DNA from: Hyphomicrobiales bacterium
Lineage (GTDB): Bacteria; Pseudomonadota; Alphaproteobacteria; Rhizobiales; Rhizobiaceae
Direction of reading: 5' to 3'
NCBI GenBank assembly: GCA_900473045.1
Contig: UCKS01000008.1
Location: 73,971 to 137,970 of the forward strand
DNA length: 64,000 bases
The number at the start of each line of letters is the position of its first letter. Within the stretch, counting starts at the first letter, position 1. Positions 48,858 to 57,806 of this stretch are shown here, one piece after another. The translations under genes were made by a program, and so were the position numbers. The notes under the pieces are model-generated. The model saw nothing but the letters and a program-made list of their open reading frames with translations, made no database searches and had not been told where the DNA came from.

Positions 48858-49457
48858 ATGAAAACACTTCGCATCGTTCTTTGGGCGGCCGTGGCCGTCG
48901 TTGCAGCCGCACTCGGCTGGATCAGCTATCAGATGAGTACGGGCAAGGAAGAGATCGCAGCGGGTCCGTTCGGCGTTCCCTTCGAACTGGTTTCGCAGAC
49001 GGGACAGCCGATCACGCAGGCCGCTTTCATCGGCAAACCGTCGGCATTGTTCTTCGGCTTCACCCATTGCCCGGAAGTCTGCCCGACCACGCTGTTTGAA
49101 CTGAACGGCTGGCTGGAAAAGGTCGATCCTGACGGTACCAAGCTGCAGGCCTATTTCATCAGCGTCGATCCCGAGCGCGACACGCCGGAGGTGCTTGGGC
49201 AATATGTCTCCAATGTCTCCAAGCGCATCACCGGCATTTCCGGCCCGCCGGAAAAGGTCATGGAGATGGTCAAGGGTTTCCGGGTCTATGCCAAGAAAGT
49301 GCCACTGGACGAAAAGAAACCTGACGGCGACTATACGATGGATCATACTGCATCGGTTTTCCTGCTCGACTCCAAGGGCAAGTTCACCGGCACGATTGCC
49401 TATGAGGAAAATCCGGAGACCGCAGTCAAGAAACTGGAAAACCTGACCAAGAGATAA
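48858..49457 (+). CDS. SCO1/SenC/PrrC-family copper chaperone
   Basis: The 199-residue protein has an N-terminal anchor (about 5-24) and a periplasmic thioredoxin-fold domain with the copper site C71-P-E-V-C75 (FGFTHCPEVCPTTLFELNGWLEKV) and H163 (YTMDHTASVFLLD). Family members deliver Cu to the CuA site of cytochrome c oxidase. No oxidase genes are nearby. The FAD monooxygenase gene starts 20 bases later on the same strand. Confidence 0.95.
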   Translation: MKTLRIVLWAAVAVVAAALGWISYQMSTGKEEIAAGPFGVPFELVSQTGQPITQAAFIGKPSALFFGFTHCPEVCPTTLFELNGWLEKVDPDGTKLQAYFISVDPERDTPEVLGQYVSNVSKRITGISGPPEKVMEMVKGFRVYAKKVPLDEKKPDGDYTMDHTASVFLLDSKGKFTGTIAYEENPETAVKKLENLTKR

Positions 49458-49477
49458 ACGGTCGTCGCGAGGGGCTG

Positions 49478-50608
49478 ATGGGTGAAGGCAGCGGAAAGTC
49501 CATTCTGATCGCCGGAGCCGGACCAACCGGACTGGCTCTCGCGCTCGAACTGGCGCGCCGGGGTTTCAAATCCCGCCTCGTGGCGAAGGCAGCCGGACCG
49601 ACTCCCATCCACGAAAGCCGGGCACTCGGCGTCAACGCCAGAACCCTGACGCTGCTGGAAGCCTCCGGCGTCAGCGCCTTGATCCTGGCCAAGGCCCGGC
49701 GGCTGACGAAATTCAAGATATTGGCGGCCGGAAAATCGCTGGCAACGCTGGAGACGGAAACCTTCCGCAGCCACTATTGCCCGATCCAGATCCTGGCCCA
49801 GGGCGAAACGGAACGGCTTTTGCTGCAAAGACTGTCCGGTTTCGGCATCGTTCCGGAATGGTCGGCCGAACTTACCGCGTTGTCCGGCGATGCCAAAAAG
49901 CCGGTGGTCACGCTCCAGCATGCCGATGGCCGCACCGAAACGGCGGAGCCGGAGATTTTGGTCGGTGCGGACGGAGCCCATTCCGCCGTGCGCAAAGCCT
50001 TTGGATTTGCCTTTCCGGGCAATGCCATCGAGAGCCGTTTTTTCCTCGCCGACTACCGCTACGCGCAGCCGGTCGATACCGGTTTCATCGAGATGAACTT
50101 TCTCAATCCCGGCGTACTGGGCCGGTTGCCGGTGAACGAGGATACGCTGCGTTATCTGTCGACGGATGAGGATTTCGAAACCCGCATCGATCATCCGGCC
50201 ATGGTGCTGGAGCGGACGTGGAGTTCGGAATTCCAGATCAGCTTCCGCCATGTCGAGACCATGAGCCGGGGCAATGTGTTTCTGGCCGGAGACGCCGCCC
50301 ATGTACATTCGCCGGCGGGTGCACGCGGCATGAATCTCGGTATCGAGGATGCCTGCTGGCTGGCCTTTCTGATATCGGAAGGCCGTGAGCAGGACTATTC
50401 CAGCCTGCGGATTCCGGCAGTCAAGACCGTGCTCAAGGATACCCGCTGCATCACGGCTTTCATCACCCTGAAAAATCCGCTCCTGACACGGATGCGGTCG
50501 CTTCTGTTACCACTGGTCAATCATCTCCCCAGCGTCTCGACCGCCTTTCTGCGCAATGCTGCAGGTCAGGACACCCCACCGCCGCCCTGGATTCCCGGCG
50601 CGCAATAG
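49478..50608 (+). CDS. FAD-dependent monooxygenase (PHBH-like)
   Basis: The 376-residue protein has the Rossmann FAD site ILIAGAGPTGLALALELARRG (8-28), a DG-type motif EILVGADGAHSAVRKAFG (about 160-178) and the second FAD motif RGNVFLAGDAAHVHSPAGARGMNLGIEDACWLAF (about 266-300). These are the hallmarks of aromatic-ring hydroxylases of the PHBH/UbiH family. It is somewhat short; the C-terminal thioredoxin-like extension of phenol hydroxylases is absent. Substrate unknown. Confidence 0.9.
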   Translation: MGEGSGKSILIAGAGPTGLALALELARRGFKSRLVAKAAGPTPIHESRALGVNARTLTLLEASGVSALILAKARRLTKFKILAAGKSLATLETETFRSHYCPIQILAQGETERLLLQRLSGFGIVPEWSAELTALSGDAKKPVVTLQHADGRTETAEPEILVGADGAHSAVRKAFGFAFPGNAIESRFFLADYRYAQPVDTGFIEMNFLNPGVLGRLPVNEDTLRYLSTDEDFETRIDHPAMVLERTWSSEFQISFRHVETMSRGNVFLAGDAAHVHSPAGARGMNLGIEDACWLAFLISEGREQDYSSLRIPAVKTVLKDTRCITAFITLKNPLLTRMRSLLLPLVNHLPSVSTAFLRNAAGQDTPPPPWIPGAQ

Positions 50609-50694
50609 GCACTGCGCTTTACCTCGCATCGCCCGGCATGCTAGAGCGCCGCAAGCCGTCCCGACGGCAAGCACTTGCCGACAAGGACAAAGAC

Positions 50695-51573
50695 ATGGCC
50701 GACCTGCGCCTCTTCATCACCACGACCGAAAAGCTCTCCGAGGTCGTTTTGGACCTGATGACCGATGCTTTCGAGGACGAAGGCTATGCCATCGCCACCA
50801 TGGAAATGGACGAGAAGAAGGACATCTGGGAAGCCTCGCTCTATATCGACTTCGATGAAGAAGACGAAATGCGGGTGCGTTTCGCCGAGGTTGTCGCCGC
50901 CCGGTTTCCGGAGGCCGTGCTCGAGCGCGAAATCATTCCGGATGTTGACTGGATTGCCAAGTCGCTGGAGGGCCTGTCGCCGGTTCGCGCCGGGCGTTTC
51001 CTCGTGCATGGCTCGCATGATCGCGACAAGGTCAGGCTGAATGATATCGCCATCGAGATCGACGCCGGTCAAGCCTTCGGCACCGGTCATCACGGCACGA
51101 CGGCCGGCTGCCTTGAAGTGATCGAAACCGTCATGCGCGCCCGCAAGGTTCGCAATGCGCTCGATCTTGGCACCGGCAGCGGTGTGCTGGCCATCGCCGC
51201 GCGCAAGATCAAGCCGGTTCCTGTCCTGGCAACCGATATCGACCCGATCGCCACGCGGGTTGCCGCCGAGAATGTCAAACGCAACGGCATCGCAACCGGC
51301 ATCACCACGGTGACGGCGCCCGGCTTTCACTCGCCGGCTTTTGCGGCGCATGGCCCGTTCGACCTGATCATCGCCAATATCCTGGCGCGCCCGCTGATCA
51401 AGATGGCACCGCAGCTCGCCAACCACCTGGCACCCGGCGGTTCGGTCATTCTGTCGGGCATTCTTGCGTCGCAGCGCTGGAAGGTACTCTCGGCCTATAA
51501 TGGCCAGCACCTGCGCCATGTCCGCACCATCTGGCGCAACGGCTGGGTGACGATCCATCTCGACCGTCCATAG
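50695..51573 (+). CDS. prmA: Ribosomal protein L11 methyltransferase
   Basis: The protein has 292 residues from ATG 50695. N-terminal L11-recognition domain (about 1-85), then the SAM-dependent methyltransferase domain with GQAFGTGHHGTTAGCLEVIE and motif I LDLGTGSGVLAIAARKI, LATDIDPIA, and DLIIANILARPLIKMAPQLANHLAPGGSVILSGILASQ. It trimethylates L11. An in-frame ATG at 50638 is upstream but has no family similarity. Confidence 0.95.
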   Translation: MADLRLFITTTEKLSEVVLDLMTDAFEDEGYAIATMEMDEKKDIWEASLYIDFDEEDEMRVRFAEVVAARFPEAVLEREIIPDVDWIAKSLEGLSPVRAGRFLVHGSHDRDKVRLNDIAIEIDAGQAFGTGHHGTTAGCLEVIETVMRARKVRNALDLGTGSGVLAIAARKIKPVPVLATDIDPIATRVAAENVKRNGIATGITTVTAPGFHSPAFAAHGPFDLIIANILARPLIKMAPQLANHLAPGGSVILSGILASQRWKVLSAYNGQHLRHVRTIWRNGWVTIHLDRP

Positions 51574-51603
51574 GCGGCAGGAATTTCAAAAACTGGAAAA
51601 AGG

Positions 51604-51639
51604 AAAACCCGCCTGTCCGTCATGGACAAGCGGGTTTTT
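51604..51639. terminator. Bidirectional terminator after prmA / end of the candidate sRNA
   Basis: AAAACCCGC and TGTCC pair with GGACA and GCGGGTTTTT. T runs follow on both strands, so it can end prmA on the plus strand and the candidate sRNA on the minus strand. Confidence 0.85.
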
Positions 51640-51852
51640 CAATACAAAGGCGATGCCGAAGCACCGCCCGCTGACCGGCAAGCCGGTCATGTCCGCGAGC
51701 TTGAGGAGGAGGAGCGCTCAAGCGGACTCTTCACGGTCTGAAATTGGCCACCCGGGAGGGAGGAGGAGAAGGATGACCAACCATGTTCAGACCGTGCAGC
51801 TCTTGCCATCAGGCATTCGCGTGAACAACAGATTTGCGTCCGTGTTCGTTGA
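51605..51852 (-). ncRNA. Candidate sRNA with two anti-Shine-Dalgarno hairpin loops (cuckoo/CcsR-like)
   Basis: On the minus strand, from a predicted start near 51852, come a hairpin with an 11-bp perfect stem (TTCAGACCGTG at 51786-51796 with CACGGTCTGAA at 51732-51742, extended by TTGG/CCAA) whose loop has CTCCTCCTCCCTCCC; a second hairpin (GCTTGAG/CTCAAGC, 51699-51723, extended by GTCC/GGAC) whose loop is CGCTCCTCCTC; a third (GACCGGC/GCCGGTC, 51673-51688); and a strong terminator. Repeated CUCCUCC loops resemble the 'cuckoo'/CcsR sRNAs recalled from Rhizobiales and Rhodobacter, which mimic anti-SD. Ends are inferred. Confidence 0.65.
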
Positions 51853-51858
51853 CCGCGT

Positions 51859-51886
51859 TTATAGACTATTTTGAAAATCGGTCTAG
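51859..51886 (-). promoter_or_regulatory. Candidate promoter of the sRNA
   Basis: On the minus strand CTAGAC (one mismatch to the alphaproteobacterial CTTGAC), 16 bases, then CTATAA. It points into the hairpin array and would start RNA near 51852. Confidence 0.5.
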
Positions 51887-52085
51887 GTGCATTGCAGCAT
51901 GGGTGCCATGCACATGATGCATACGTTCCACAACCCGAAAAGATCGTTCAACAAACTCCGGGCAATAAAGACGGGCTTTCGCAGCGCCAGTTGTTTCCGC
52001 TAGACTGTCAGCACTCTTTGAGGAATCGATCTGCCTCGCACAGCGCGATCCCGGTCCCGGTTCCGTCCCATCGCAGGAAAAATAC

Positions 52086-53921
52086 ATGTTCCAGTCTTTT
52101 GCAGTCACCTCCACTCCGCAGTTCGGCAAGGAGCGCGTCAATGCGCTGCGGGCAGCACTTGCCGCCCTGAACGTCGACGGCTTCCTCGTTCCGCGGGCTG
52201 ACGAGTTCCAGGGCGAATACGTACCGGCATCGGCCGAACGCCTGTCCTGGCTCAGCGGTTTCACCGGATCCGCCGGTATTGCCCTCATCACGCAGAGTCA
52301 GGTGATTGTCTTTGTCGACGGCCGCTACGTCACCCAGCTCAAGGAGCAGGTCGACGGCACGGTTTTCACCGGTGGTGATCTCGTTGGCGAACCGCCGCAT
52401 CTGTGGCTGGAGCACAACGGCAAGAAAGGCTTCCGCCTCGGCATCGATCCCTGGCTCCACACCGGCGCCGAAGTGCGCAAGCTGGAAAAAGCTCTGGAAG
52501 GGCTTGGCGGTTCGCTGGTCTTCCTCGATCACAACCCGCTCGACCGCCAATGGAAGGACCGTCCGGCCGCACCGCTCGGCCGCGTCAAGATCCAGCCGCT
52601 CGATCATTCCGGTATTCTTGCCAAGGACAAGCTCGCAACGATGGCGGCTGAGATCGGCAAGGCCGGTGCCGATGCCGTCGTGCTGACCGATCCGTCGTCG
52701 ATCGCCTGGACCTTCAACATCCGCGGCAGCGATGTCCCGCACACGCCCCACCCCCTCGCCCGCGCTATGGTCCATGCCGATGGCACGGCAGAGTTGTTCC
52801 TCGACAAGCGCAAGGCCGGGATCGAGGAGGAAGCCTACCTCACCCAACTCTGCAGCCTTGAAGCACCGTCGTCCTTCGACGACAAGGTCGCAGCCCTTGC
52901 CGCGACCGGCAAAAAAATCATGATCGATCCCGACCACGCGCCTTTTGCGCTGGCCGAACGCATCCGCGTCAGCGGCGGCACGATCATCGAGGCGATCGAT
53001 CCCGCCCGCCTGCCCCGCGCCTGCAAGAACACAGCCGAGCTTGAAGGCTCCGCCCGCGCCCATCTGCAGGATGGCGCAGCAATGGTCGAATTCCTCGCCT
53101 GGCTCGACCAGACCCAGCCCGGCACGATCACCGAGATTGCCGCCGTCGAAAAGCTCGAAGCCTGCCGCGCCACAGTCGGCCAGCGGATGCAGAACCCGCT
53201 GAAGGACATTTCCTTCGACACCATCTCCGGTGCCGGCGAACATGCCGCGATCATGCACTACCGGGTCACCACCGAAAGCGACCTGACCATCGCTGATGGC
53301 ACGATGTTCCTGATCGATTCCGGCGGCCAGTACATCAACGGCACCACCGACATTACCCGCACCGTTGCGATCGGCACCGTGCCGGAAGAACAGCGCCGCT
53401 TCTTCACGCTGGTCCTGAAGGGCATGATTGCCATCAGCGTTGCCCGCTTCCCGAAAGGCTCGCGCGGCATCGATCTCGATCCTTTGGCGCGCATCGCGCT
53501 GTGGAAGGCGGGCGCCGATTTCGCCCATGGCACCGGCCACGGCGTCGGCTCGTACCTTTCTGTGCATGAAGGCCCGCAGCGCATTTCCCGCGCTTCGATG
53601 CAGGAGCTGCTGCCGGGCATGATTCTCTCCAACGAGCCCGGCTACTACCGCCCCGGCGCATTCGGTATCCGCATCGAGAACCTCGTGCACGTGTTTGCCG
53701 CCACGGAAATCGACGGCGGCGATTTGCCGATGCTGGGTTTCGAGACGCTGACCTTCTGCCCGATCGACCGCCGCCTGGTTGTCGTCGGCCTGCTGACGGA
53801 CGAGGAACTGTCCTGGCTCAACGCCTACCATCAGGAAACACAGGACAAGCTGTTGCCGCTGATTTCGGATGAGGCGGTGCAAACCTGGCTGAAGTCGGCA
53901 ACCGCACCGCTTGGCCGGTAA
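52086..53921 (+). CDS. pepP: Xaa-Pro aminopeptidase (M24B)
   Basis: The 611-residue protein has two creatinase-type N-domains (about 15-150 and 160-315), the M24 pita-bread domain (about 320-540) with metal ligands in FLIDSGGQYINGTTDITRT (two Asp), FAHGTGHGVGSYLSVHE (His), LSNEPGYYRPG (Glu) and GIRIENLVHV (Glu), and a C-terminal M24_C segment (about 545-605). This three-domain form is that of eukaryotic-type APP1 enzymes and is common in alphaproteobacteria. It removes N-terminal residues before proline. Confidence 0.95.
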   Translation: MFQSFAVTSTPQFGKERVNALRAALAALNVDGFLVPRADEFQGEYVPASAERLSWLSGFTGSAGIALITQSQVIVFVDGRYVTQLKEQVDGTVFTGGDLVGEPPHLWLEHNGKKGFRLGIDPWLHTGAEVRKLEKALEGLGGSLVFLDHNPLDRQWKDRPAAPLGRVKIQPLDHSGILAKDKLATMAAEIGKAGADAVVLTDPSSIAWTFNIRGSDVPHTPHPLARAMVHADGTAELFLDKRKAGIEEEAYLTQLCSLEAPSSFDDKVAALAATGKKIMIDPDHAPFALAERIRVSGGTIIEAIDPARLPRACKNTAELEGSARAHLQDGAAMVEFLAWLDQTQPGTITEIAAVEKLEACRATVGQRMQNPLKDISFDTISGAGEHAAIMHYRVTTESDLTIADGTMFLIDSGGQYINGTTDITRTVAIGTVPEEQRRFFTLVLKGMIAISVARFPKGSRGIDLDPLARIALWKAGADFAHGTGHGVGSYLSVHEGPQRISRASMQELLPGMILSNEPGYYRPGAFGIRIENLVHVFAATEIDGGDLPMLGFETLTFCPIDRRLVVVGLLTDEELSWLNAYHQETQDKLLPLISDEAVQTWLKSATAPLGR

Positions 53922-53929
53922 AAAAACAA

Positions 53930-53957
53930 GGCCCGCCGCGCAAGGAGCGGGCCTTTT
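53930..53957. terminator. Terminator between pepP and azlD
   Basis: GGCCCGC pairs with GCGGGCC around a 10-base loop; TTTT follows on the plus strand and a T-rich stretch (CTTGTTTTTT) on the minus strand. It serves both convergent genes. Confidence 0.85.
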
Positions 53958-53958
53958 A

Positions 53959-54270
53959 CTAGATCACGACATGCCGGATCGCCATCACGACGAGCCAGCC
54001 GGCCAGCAGCATCCAGAGCGATGAAAAGCGCAAGCCAATAACCAGCGCGACAAGCATGGCCACAGCCACGTCCCAGCCGCCGGAGAGGAAGGCCGGCGCA
54101 ACCAGCGTTGACAGCACAGCTGCGGGCACGGCATTCAACGCCGCCTCCATACGCGGCGGGATGCGTTTCATCTGCGTGATCATCACATAGCCGCCGATGC
54201 GGGTAAGGAATGTCGCGACGGCGGCAGCAAGGATTACATAGATCAGCTGCATATGTTCTGAATTATCCAT
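53959..54270 (-). CDS. azlD: AzlD-family branched-chain amino acid exporter subunit
   Basis: The 103-residue protein has about four membrane helices and the family N-terminus IYVILAAAVATFLTRIGGYVM. It is the small partner of AzlC, together exporting branched-chain amino acids or analogues. It follows azlC with two bases between. Confidence 0.92.
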   Translation of the reverse strand: MDNSEHMQLIYVILAAAVATFLTRIGGYVMITQMKRIPPRMEAALNAVPAAVLSTLVAPAFLSGGWDVAVAMLVALVIGLRFSSLWMLLAGWLVVMAIRHVVI

Positions 54271-54272
54271 GA

Positions 54273-54989
54273 TCAGACCTCATGCTCCAGCGTCACCGGT
54301 TCTTCATGCCGTTTCGACAGCGGCAGGTAGGCGGCAAGGACGATACCGGCGATGGCGCCGATGCTGACATGCCAGGGCGAACCGACGAAATGCATCGCCG
54401 CAATCGAGGCCAACGAACTGACCGCCACGACCGGCAACCAGTTGTCGCGCTTGCGGAAGCCGAGAACCAGCCCCATGAAATAGATCGGCAGGAGCACATC
54501 GAGACCGATGGCCTTCGGATCGCCGATCATCTGCCCGAAAATCGCACCGAGCAGCGTCATCAGCTGCCAGGGCAGATAGATGACCAGACCAAATCCGAGA
54601 TACCAGGCAAACGTCACCGGCTCGCCGCGTTCTGCCCGCTTTTCGGTTTCGGCATATTGCGGGTCGACCAGCAGGAAGAAGACAAAGAATTTTTGCACAC
54701 CGGAGAAATGGCGGATGTGCCGGGCGATCGACGCCGAATAGAGGATATGGCGGAAATTGACGGCGAAAATCGACAGGATAATCAGCCAGGGCTGGACGTT
54801 GTGGCCGAACAGTTCGAGGCCGACCATCTGGCTGGCGCCGGCATAAACCGTGGCACTCATGAACACCGCGTCGAAAACGGAAAATCCGTTATCGACGGCG
54901 AGCGCACCGAACAGCGCTCCGAAGGGCGCGGCAGACACCATGACGGGAAACCCGCCACGCGCGCCCTGCCAGAAATCGTCTTTTGTCAT
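54273..54989 (-). CDS. azlC: AzlC-family branched-chain amino acid exporter subunit
   Basis: The protein has 238 residues from ATG 54989 (MTKDDFWQGARGGFPVMVSAAPFGALFGALAVDNGFSVFDAVFMSATVYAGASQMVGLELFG). It has five to seven membrane helices and the duplicated AzlC motif. It works with AzlD directly downstream. Longer in-frame starts up to 55118 lack hydrophobic or family character. There is no AzlB-type regulator gene nearby. Confidence 0.93.
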   Translation of the reverse strand: MTKDDFWQGARGGFPVMVSAAPFGALFGALAVDNGFSVFDAVFMSATVYAGASQMVGLELFGHNVQPWLIILSIFAVNFRHILYSASIARHIRHFSGVQKFFVFFLLVDPQYAETEKRAERGEPVTFAWYLGFGLVIYLPWQLMTLLGAIFGQMIGDPKAIGLDVLLPIYFMGLVLGFRKRDNWLPVVAVSSLASIAAMHFVGSPWHVSIGAIAGIVLAAYLPLSKRHEEPVTLEHEV

Positions 54990-55165
54990 TGAAGGAAACT
55001 TTCTGGCGACGCCGGCCATCGGCGGGGTCACACTTGCCGAGATGCGTTCGTGATGAAGCGCACAGATAGGCCCGGCAGGCCTATCGAACAATTCAATAAG
55101 ATTGATGCAGTGATCCAAAATTATGATCAGAGGGAACCGGTTGTAGCCCGGCCCCTTTCAGCGGA

Positions 55166-55993
55166 TCAGCGCTTCACCTGAAAGGTGTGCTCGATACCCG
55201 GAAATGTCCGCGCCTTAACTTCGTTGGCATAGGCTTCGAACGCGGCCGACATCTGCGGTGCCAGCTCGACGAAATGCTTGACGAAACGCGGTTTGAAATC
55301 GCTGAAAATGCCGAGCATGTCGTCGGTGACAAGGATCTGGCCATCGCAGGCCGGCGATGCGCCGATGCCGATAGTCGGAGCCCGCAATGTTTCGGTGATC
55401 TCGCGTGCCAAGGGCTCGATCGTACCTTCGACGACGATGGCAAAGGCACCGGCATCATCGATGGCCTTGGCGTCGCGCCGGATCTTGGCCGCTTCCTTGT
55501 CGTTGCGGCCGAGCGAGCGGTAACCGCCCATCGTGTTGACCAGCTGCGGCATCAGGCCGACATGACCGAGCACCGGAATGCCACGCTGTGTGAGGAAATC
55601 GACGGTTTCCGCCATCTCCGCACCGCCTTCCAGCTTCACGGCACTGCAACCGGTTTCCTTGAGGATGCGGGCAGCACTGTTGAACGCCTGTTCCTTAGAT
55701 TCCTGATAGGAGCCGAACGGCAGATCGATGACGACGCAGGCCTTTTCAGAACCGCGCATGACGGCCTGGCCGTGGGCGATCATCATGTCGAGCGTCACGC
55801 CGACGGTCGAATCGAGACCGTAGAGCACCATGCCAAGGGAATCGCCAACCAGCATGAAATCCACATGCGGATCGAGCAGGCGGGCGATGGGCGTCGTATA
55901 GGCCGTCAGACTGACGATCGGCCGTTCGCCCTTCAATGCCTCGATGTTGCCGGGGCTCAGGCGCCGCTTTACTGCCTGTACACTCATGCTCAT
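55166..55993 (-). CDS. panB: 3-methyl-2-oxobutanoate hydroxymethyltransferase
   Basis: The 275-residue TIM-barrel enzyme has [47 protein letters not shown] with the metal Asp of [37 protein letters not shown] and GHVGLMPQ. It makes ketopantoate from ketoisovalerate, the valine precursor, and methylene-THF. It overlaps panC by ATGA and is the second gene of panCB. Confidence 0.97.
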   Translation of the reverse strand: MSMSVQAVKRRLSPGNIEALKGERPIVSLTAYTTPIARLLDPHVDFMLVGDSLGMVLYGLDSTVGVTLDMMIAHGQAVMRGSEKACVVIDLPFGSYQESKEQAFNSAARILKETGCSAVKLEGGAEMAETVDFLTQRGIPVLGHVGLMPQLVNTMGGYRSLGRNDKEAAKIRRDAKAIDDAGAFAIVVEGTIEPLAREITETLRAPTIGIGASPACDGQILVTDDMLGIFSDFKPRFVKHFVELAPQMSAAFEAYANEVKARTFPGIEHTFQVKR

Positions 55994-56865
55994 GCCACCT
56001 TTGCAAATTTTGCGGTTTTTGGGCTGAAAACCCGGTTATCGAGCAGCTTCGTGCTCCCGAAGCGGATAAAAAGCAACAGAAGAACCGGTTTTTCGCCGAT
56101 CTCCGTCAATTCGTGCAGCGTTTCCGGATCGCGCAACGCGACGACTTCCGGCTTTGCCAAGGGCTCGGACGCGATGAAATCAACGACCGCCTTTTCAAGT
56201 GTAGCCACATCGGTGATGCCACTGGCGATCAGTCTTTCCGCCTCATCCAGCGCCTTCGGCACGATTGCCGCAGCCGCCCGCTCGGCCGGCGTCAGGTAGA
56301 CGTTGCGCGACGAGCAGGCGAGACCATCGGTTTCGCGTACCGTTGCGACACCGATAACCTCGACCGGTTGTGCCATATCCTCGACCATGCGGCGGATGAT
56401 CTGCAGCTGCTGAAAATCCTTCTCGCCAAAATAGGCCCGATCCGGCTGGACGATGTTGAACAGCTTGGTAACAACGGTGGCAACACCGGCAAAATGACCG
56501 GGACGCACCGAGCCTTCCAGCTCGCTGCCAAGCGTCGGCACATCGACTACCGTTTCCATCGGCTGCGGATACATATCAGCCACACCGGGCGCAAACAGGA
56601 AATCGGCACCGCCCTCGACCAGCATCGCCTGATCGCGGGCAAGATCGCGTGGATATTTCGTCAGGTCTTCATTGGCCCCGAACTGCAGCGGATTGACGAA
56701 CAGGCTGACGACGACGATGTCGTTTGCGGCTCGTGCGCGGGCGACGAGTTCCATATGACCGACATGCAGATAACCCATGGTCGGGACGAGACCGATGGTT
56801 TTTCCGGCGCGGCGATAGTTGCTCAGGCGCGCACGCAGTTCGGTTATGGTGGTAATTGTTTCCAT
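55990..56865 (-). CDS. panC: Pantothenate synthetase
   Basis: The protein has 291 residues from the [14 protein letters not shown] start at 56865 (an ATG at 56880 is five codons upstream). The nucleotidyltransferase motif is [16 protein letters not shown] (HxGH), then [41 protein letters not shown] and [21 protein letters not shown]. It joins pantoate to beta-alanine. It is the first gene of panC-panB. Confidence 0.97.
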   Translation of the reverse strand: METITTITELRARLSNYRRAGKTIGLVPTMGYLHVGHMELVARARAANDIVVVSLFVNPLQFGANEDLTKYPRDLARDQAMLVEGGADFLFAPGVADMYPQPMETVVDVPTLGSELEGSVRPGHFAGVATVVTKLFNIVQPDRAYFGEKDFQQLQIIRRMVEDMAQPVEVIGVATVRETDGLACSSRNVYLTPAERAAAAIVPKALDEAERLIASGITDVATLEKAVVDFIASEPLAKPEVVALRDPETLHELTEIGEKPVLLLLFIRFGSTKLLDNRVFSPKTAKFAKVA

Positions 56866-57026
56866 CTCGGGACCCTCCAATCCGCAAGCATGCCGCCCTT
56901 TTCACGGCGGCTGGCCTTGCCAGTTTTCGCTGCGAGCATCCGCACGAAACCCGGCGCGGTTTTCCTAACGTGTGCAGTGCAAAAAGACAATTCAAGAATT
57001 GAAGGCAAGAATTGTCAGGTTGGAAA

Positions 57027-57055
57027 ACGGGCTCCGGGTTGCCCCGGAGCCCGTT
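57027..57055 (-). terminator. Terminator of the FAH-fold gene
   Basis: AACGGGCTCCGGG pairs with CCCGGAGCCCGTT around a short loop; TTTT follows on the minus strand. It lies five bases after the stop of the FAH-like gene and separates it from panC. Confidence 0.88.
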
Positions 57056-57059
57056 CCCG

Positions 57060-57806
57060 TTATTTGCCGCGCGTTTCGACCGTCTGCTCGATGGCACCGA
57101 AGATGGAATGGCCTGTGCGATCGTTCATCTCGATGCGAACCACGTCACCGACGGTCAATGCCGAGGTGACGAAGCACGAACCGGTTGCGACAATGCTCCC
57201 CGCGATCAGCGAACGCTTTGCGGCTGCAGCCGCGACCGCAGCGGCATTGCCCTTCGCGCCGCCCTTGCCGCCATCGATCGGCTCACCATTGCGGCGAACG
57301 AGCAGGGAAAGATCCACCCCATCGTCCAATTCGTCCGGCGTGACCGCAACCGGTGAAAACGACGAGGCGGCGCCTGCTCCATCGGTTGAAACATCATTGG
57401 CCAGCAGAACGAGAAGGATGGCCTGCCTGGCCTCGTCCGCGCCCGCCTGCACGTCCACATCATCGACGATGACGGCGAGCTGCGCGGTTGCAGAGATATT
57501 CTGAGCCCCCTCTTTTGCCGAGATCGGATCGCGCGGGCCGGTAAAACCTCCAGATCCGCCGGCCCAGAAAAATGCGCGCGGCAACGGCGAAGCGGCATCG
57601 TGCTCGTGAAACCGCATGGTCGGCTGCGCGCCGGTCTCAAGGCCGATGGCAACCCGTGCCAGCCGGGGACCGGCATGGGCCCAGTCGTCGAGCGCCGCCT
57701 GAAGGGTGCGGGCAATATGGCCGACTTCCGAGCAGCGGGTCAGATCCTTGGAGACGACGACGAGTTTGCCGTCGCGGGTACTGTCTTTTAGAGTGGCCAG
57801 TTTCAT
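57060..57806 (-). CDS. Shortened FAH-family (fumarylacetoacetate hydrolase-fold) protein, likely non-catalytic
   Basis: The protein has 248 residues from ATG 57806. The start MKLATLKDSTRDGKLVVVSKDLTRCSEVGHIARTLQAALDDWAHAGPRLARVA and the end GDVVRIEMNDRTGHSIFGAIEQTVE match the rhizobial FAH-like hydrolases of about 340 residues, so about 90 residues are missing inside. FHEHDAAS and ANDVS keep acidic residues, but the segment that normally has the ExE metal ligands (E-G-E before V-A-V-I) reads T-A-Q (NISATAQLAVIVDD). It may be a pseudoenzyme. The frame is intact, with a good terminator, so it is not an obvious pseudogene. Confidence 0.75.
   Translation of the reverse strand: MKLATLKDSTRDGKLVVVSKDLTRCSEVGHIARTLQAALDDWAHAGPRLARVAIGLETGAQPTMRFHEHDAASPLPRAFFWAGGSGGFTGPRDPISAKEGAQNISATAQLAVIVDDVDVQAGADEARQAILLVLLANDVSTDGAGAASSFSPVAVTPDELDDGVDLSLLVRRNGEPIDGGKGGAKGNAAAVAAAAAKRSLIAGSIVATGSCFVTSALTVGDVVRIEMNDRTGHSIFGAIEQTVETRGK

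Noticed and set aside
51773-51874. Plus-strand 33-codon frame (MTNHVQTVQLL...) with a very strong GGAGGGAGGAGGAG ribosome site
   Set aside because: The purine-rich run is better explained as the complement of CUCCUCC loops of the minus-strand hairpins; a second, unrelated GGAGGAGG run sits in the neighbouring hairpin where no start codon exists. Ribosome profiling could still rescue it.
52008-53882. 624-codon open frame antisense to pepP
   Set aside because: Shadow of the aminopeptidase gene; no family features.
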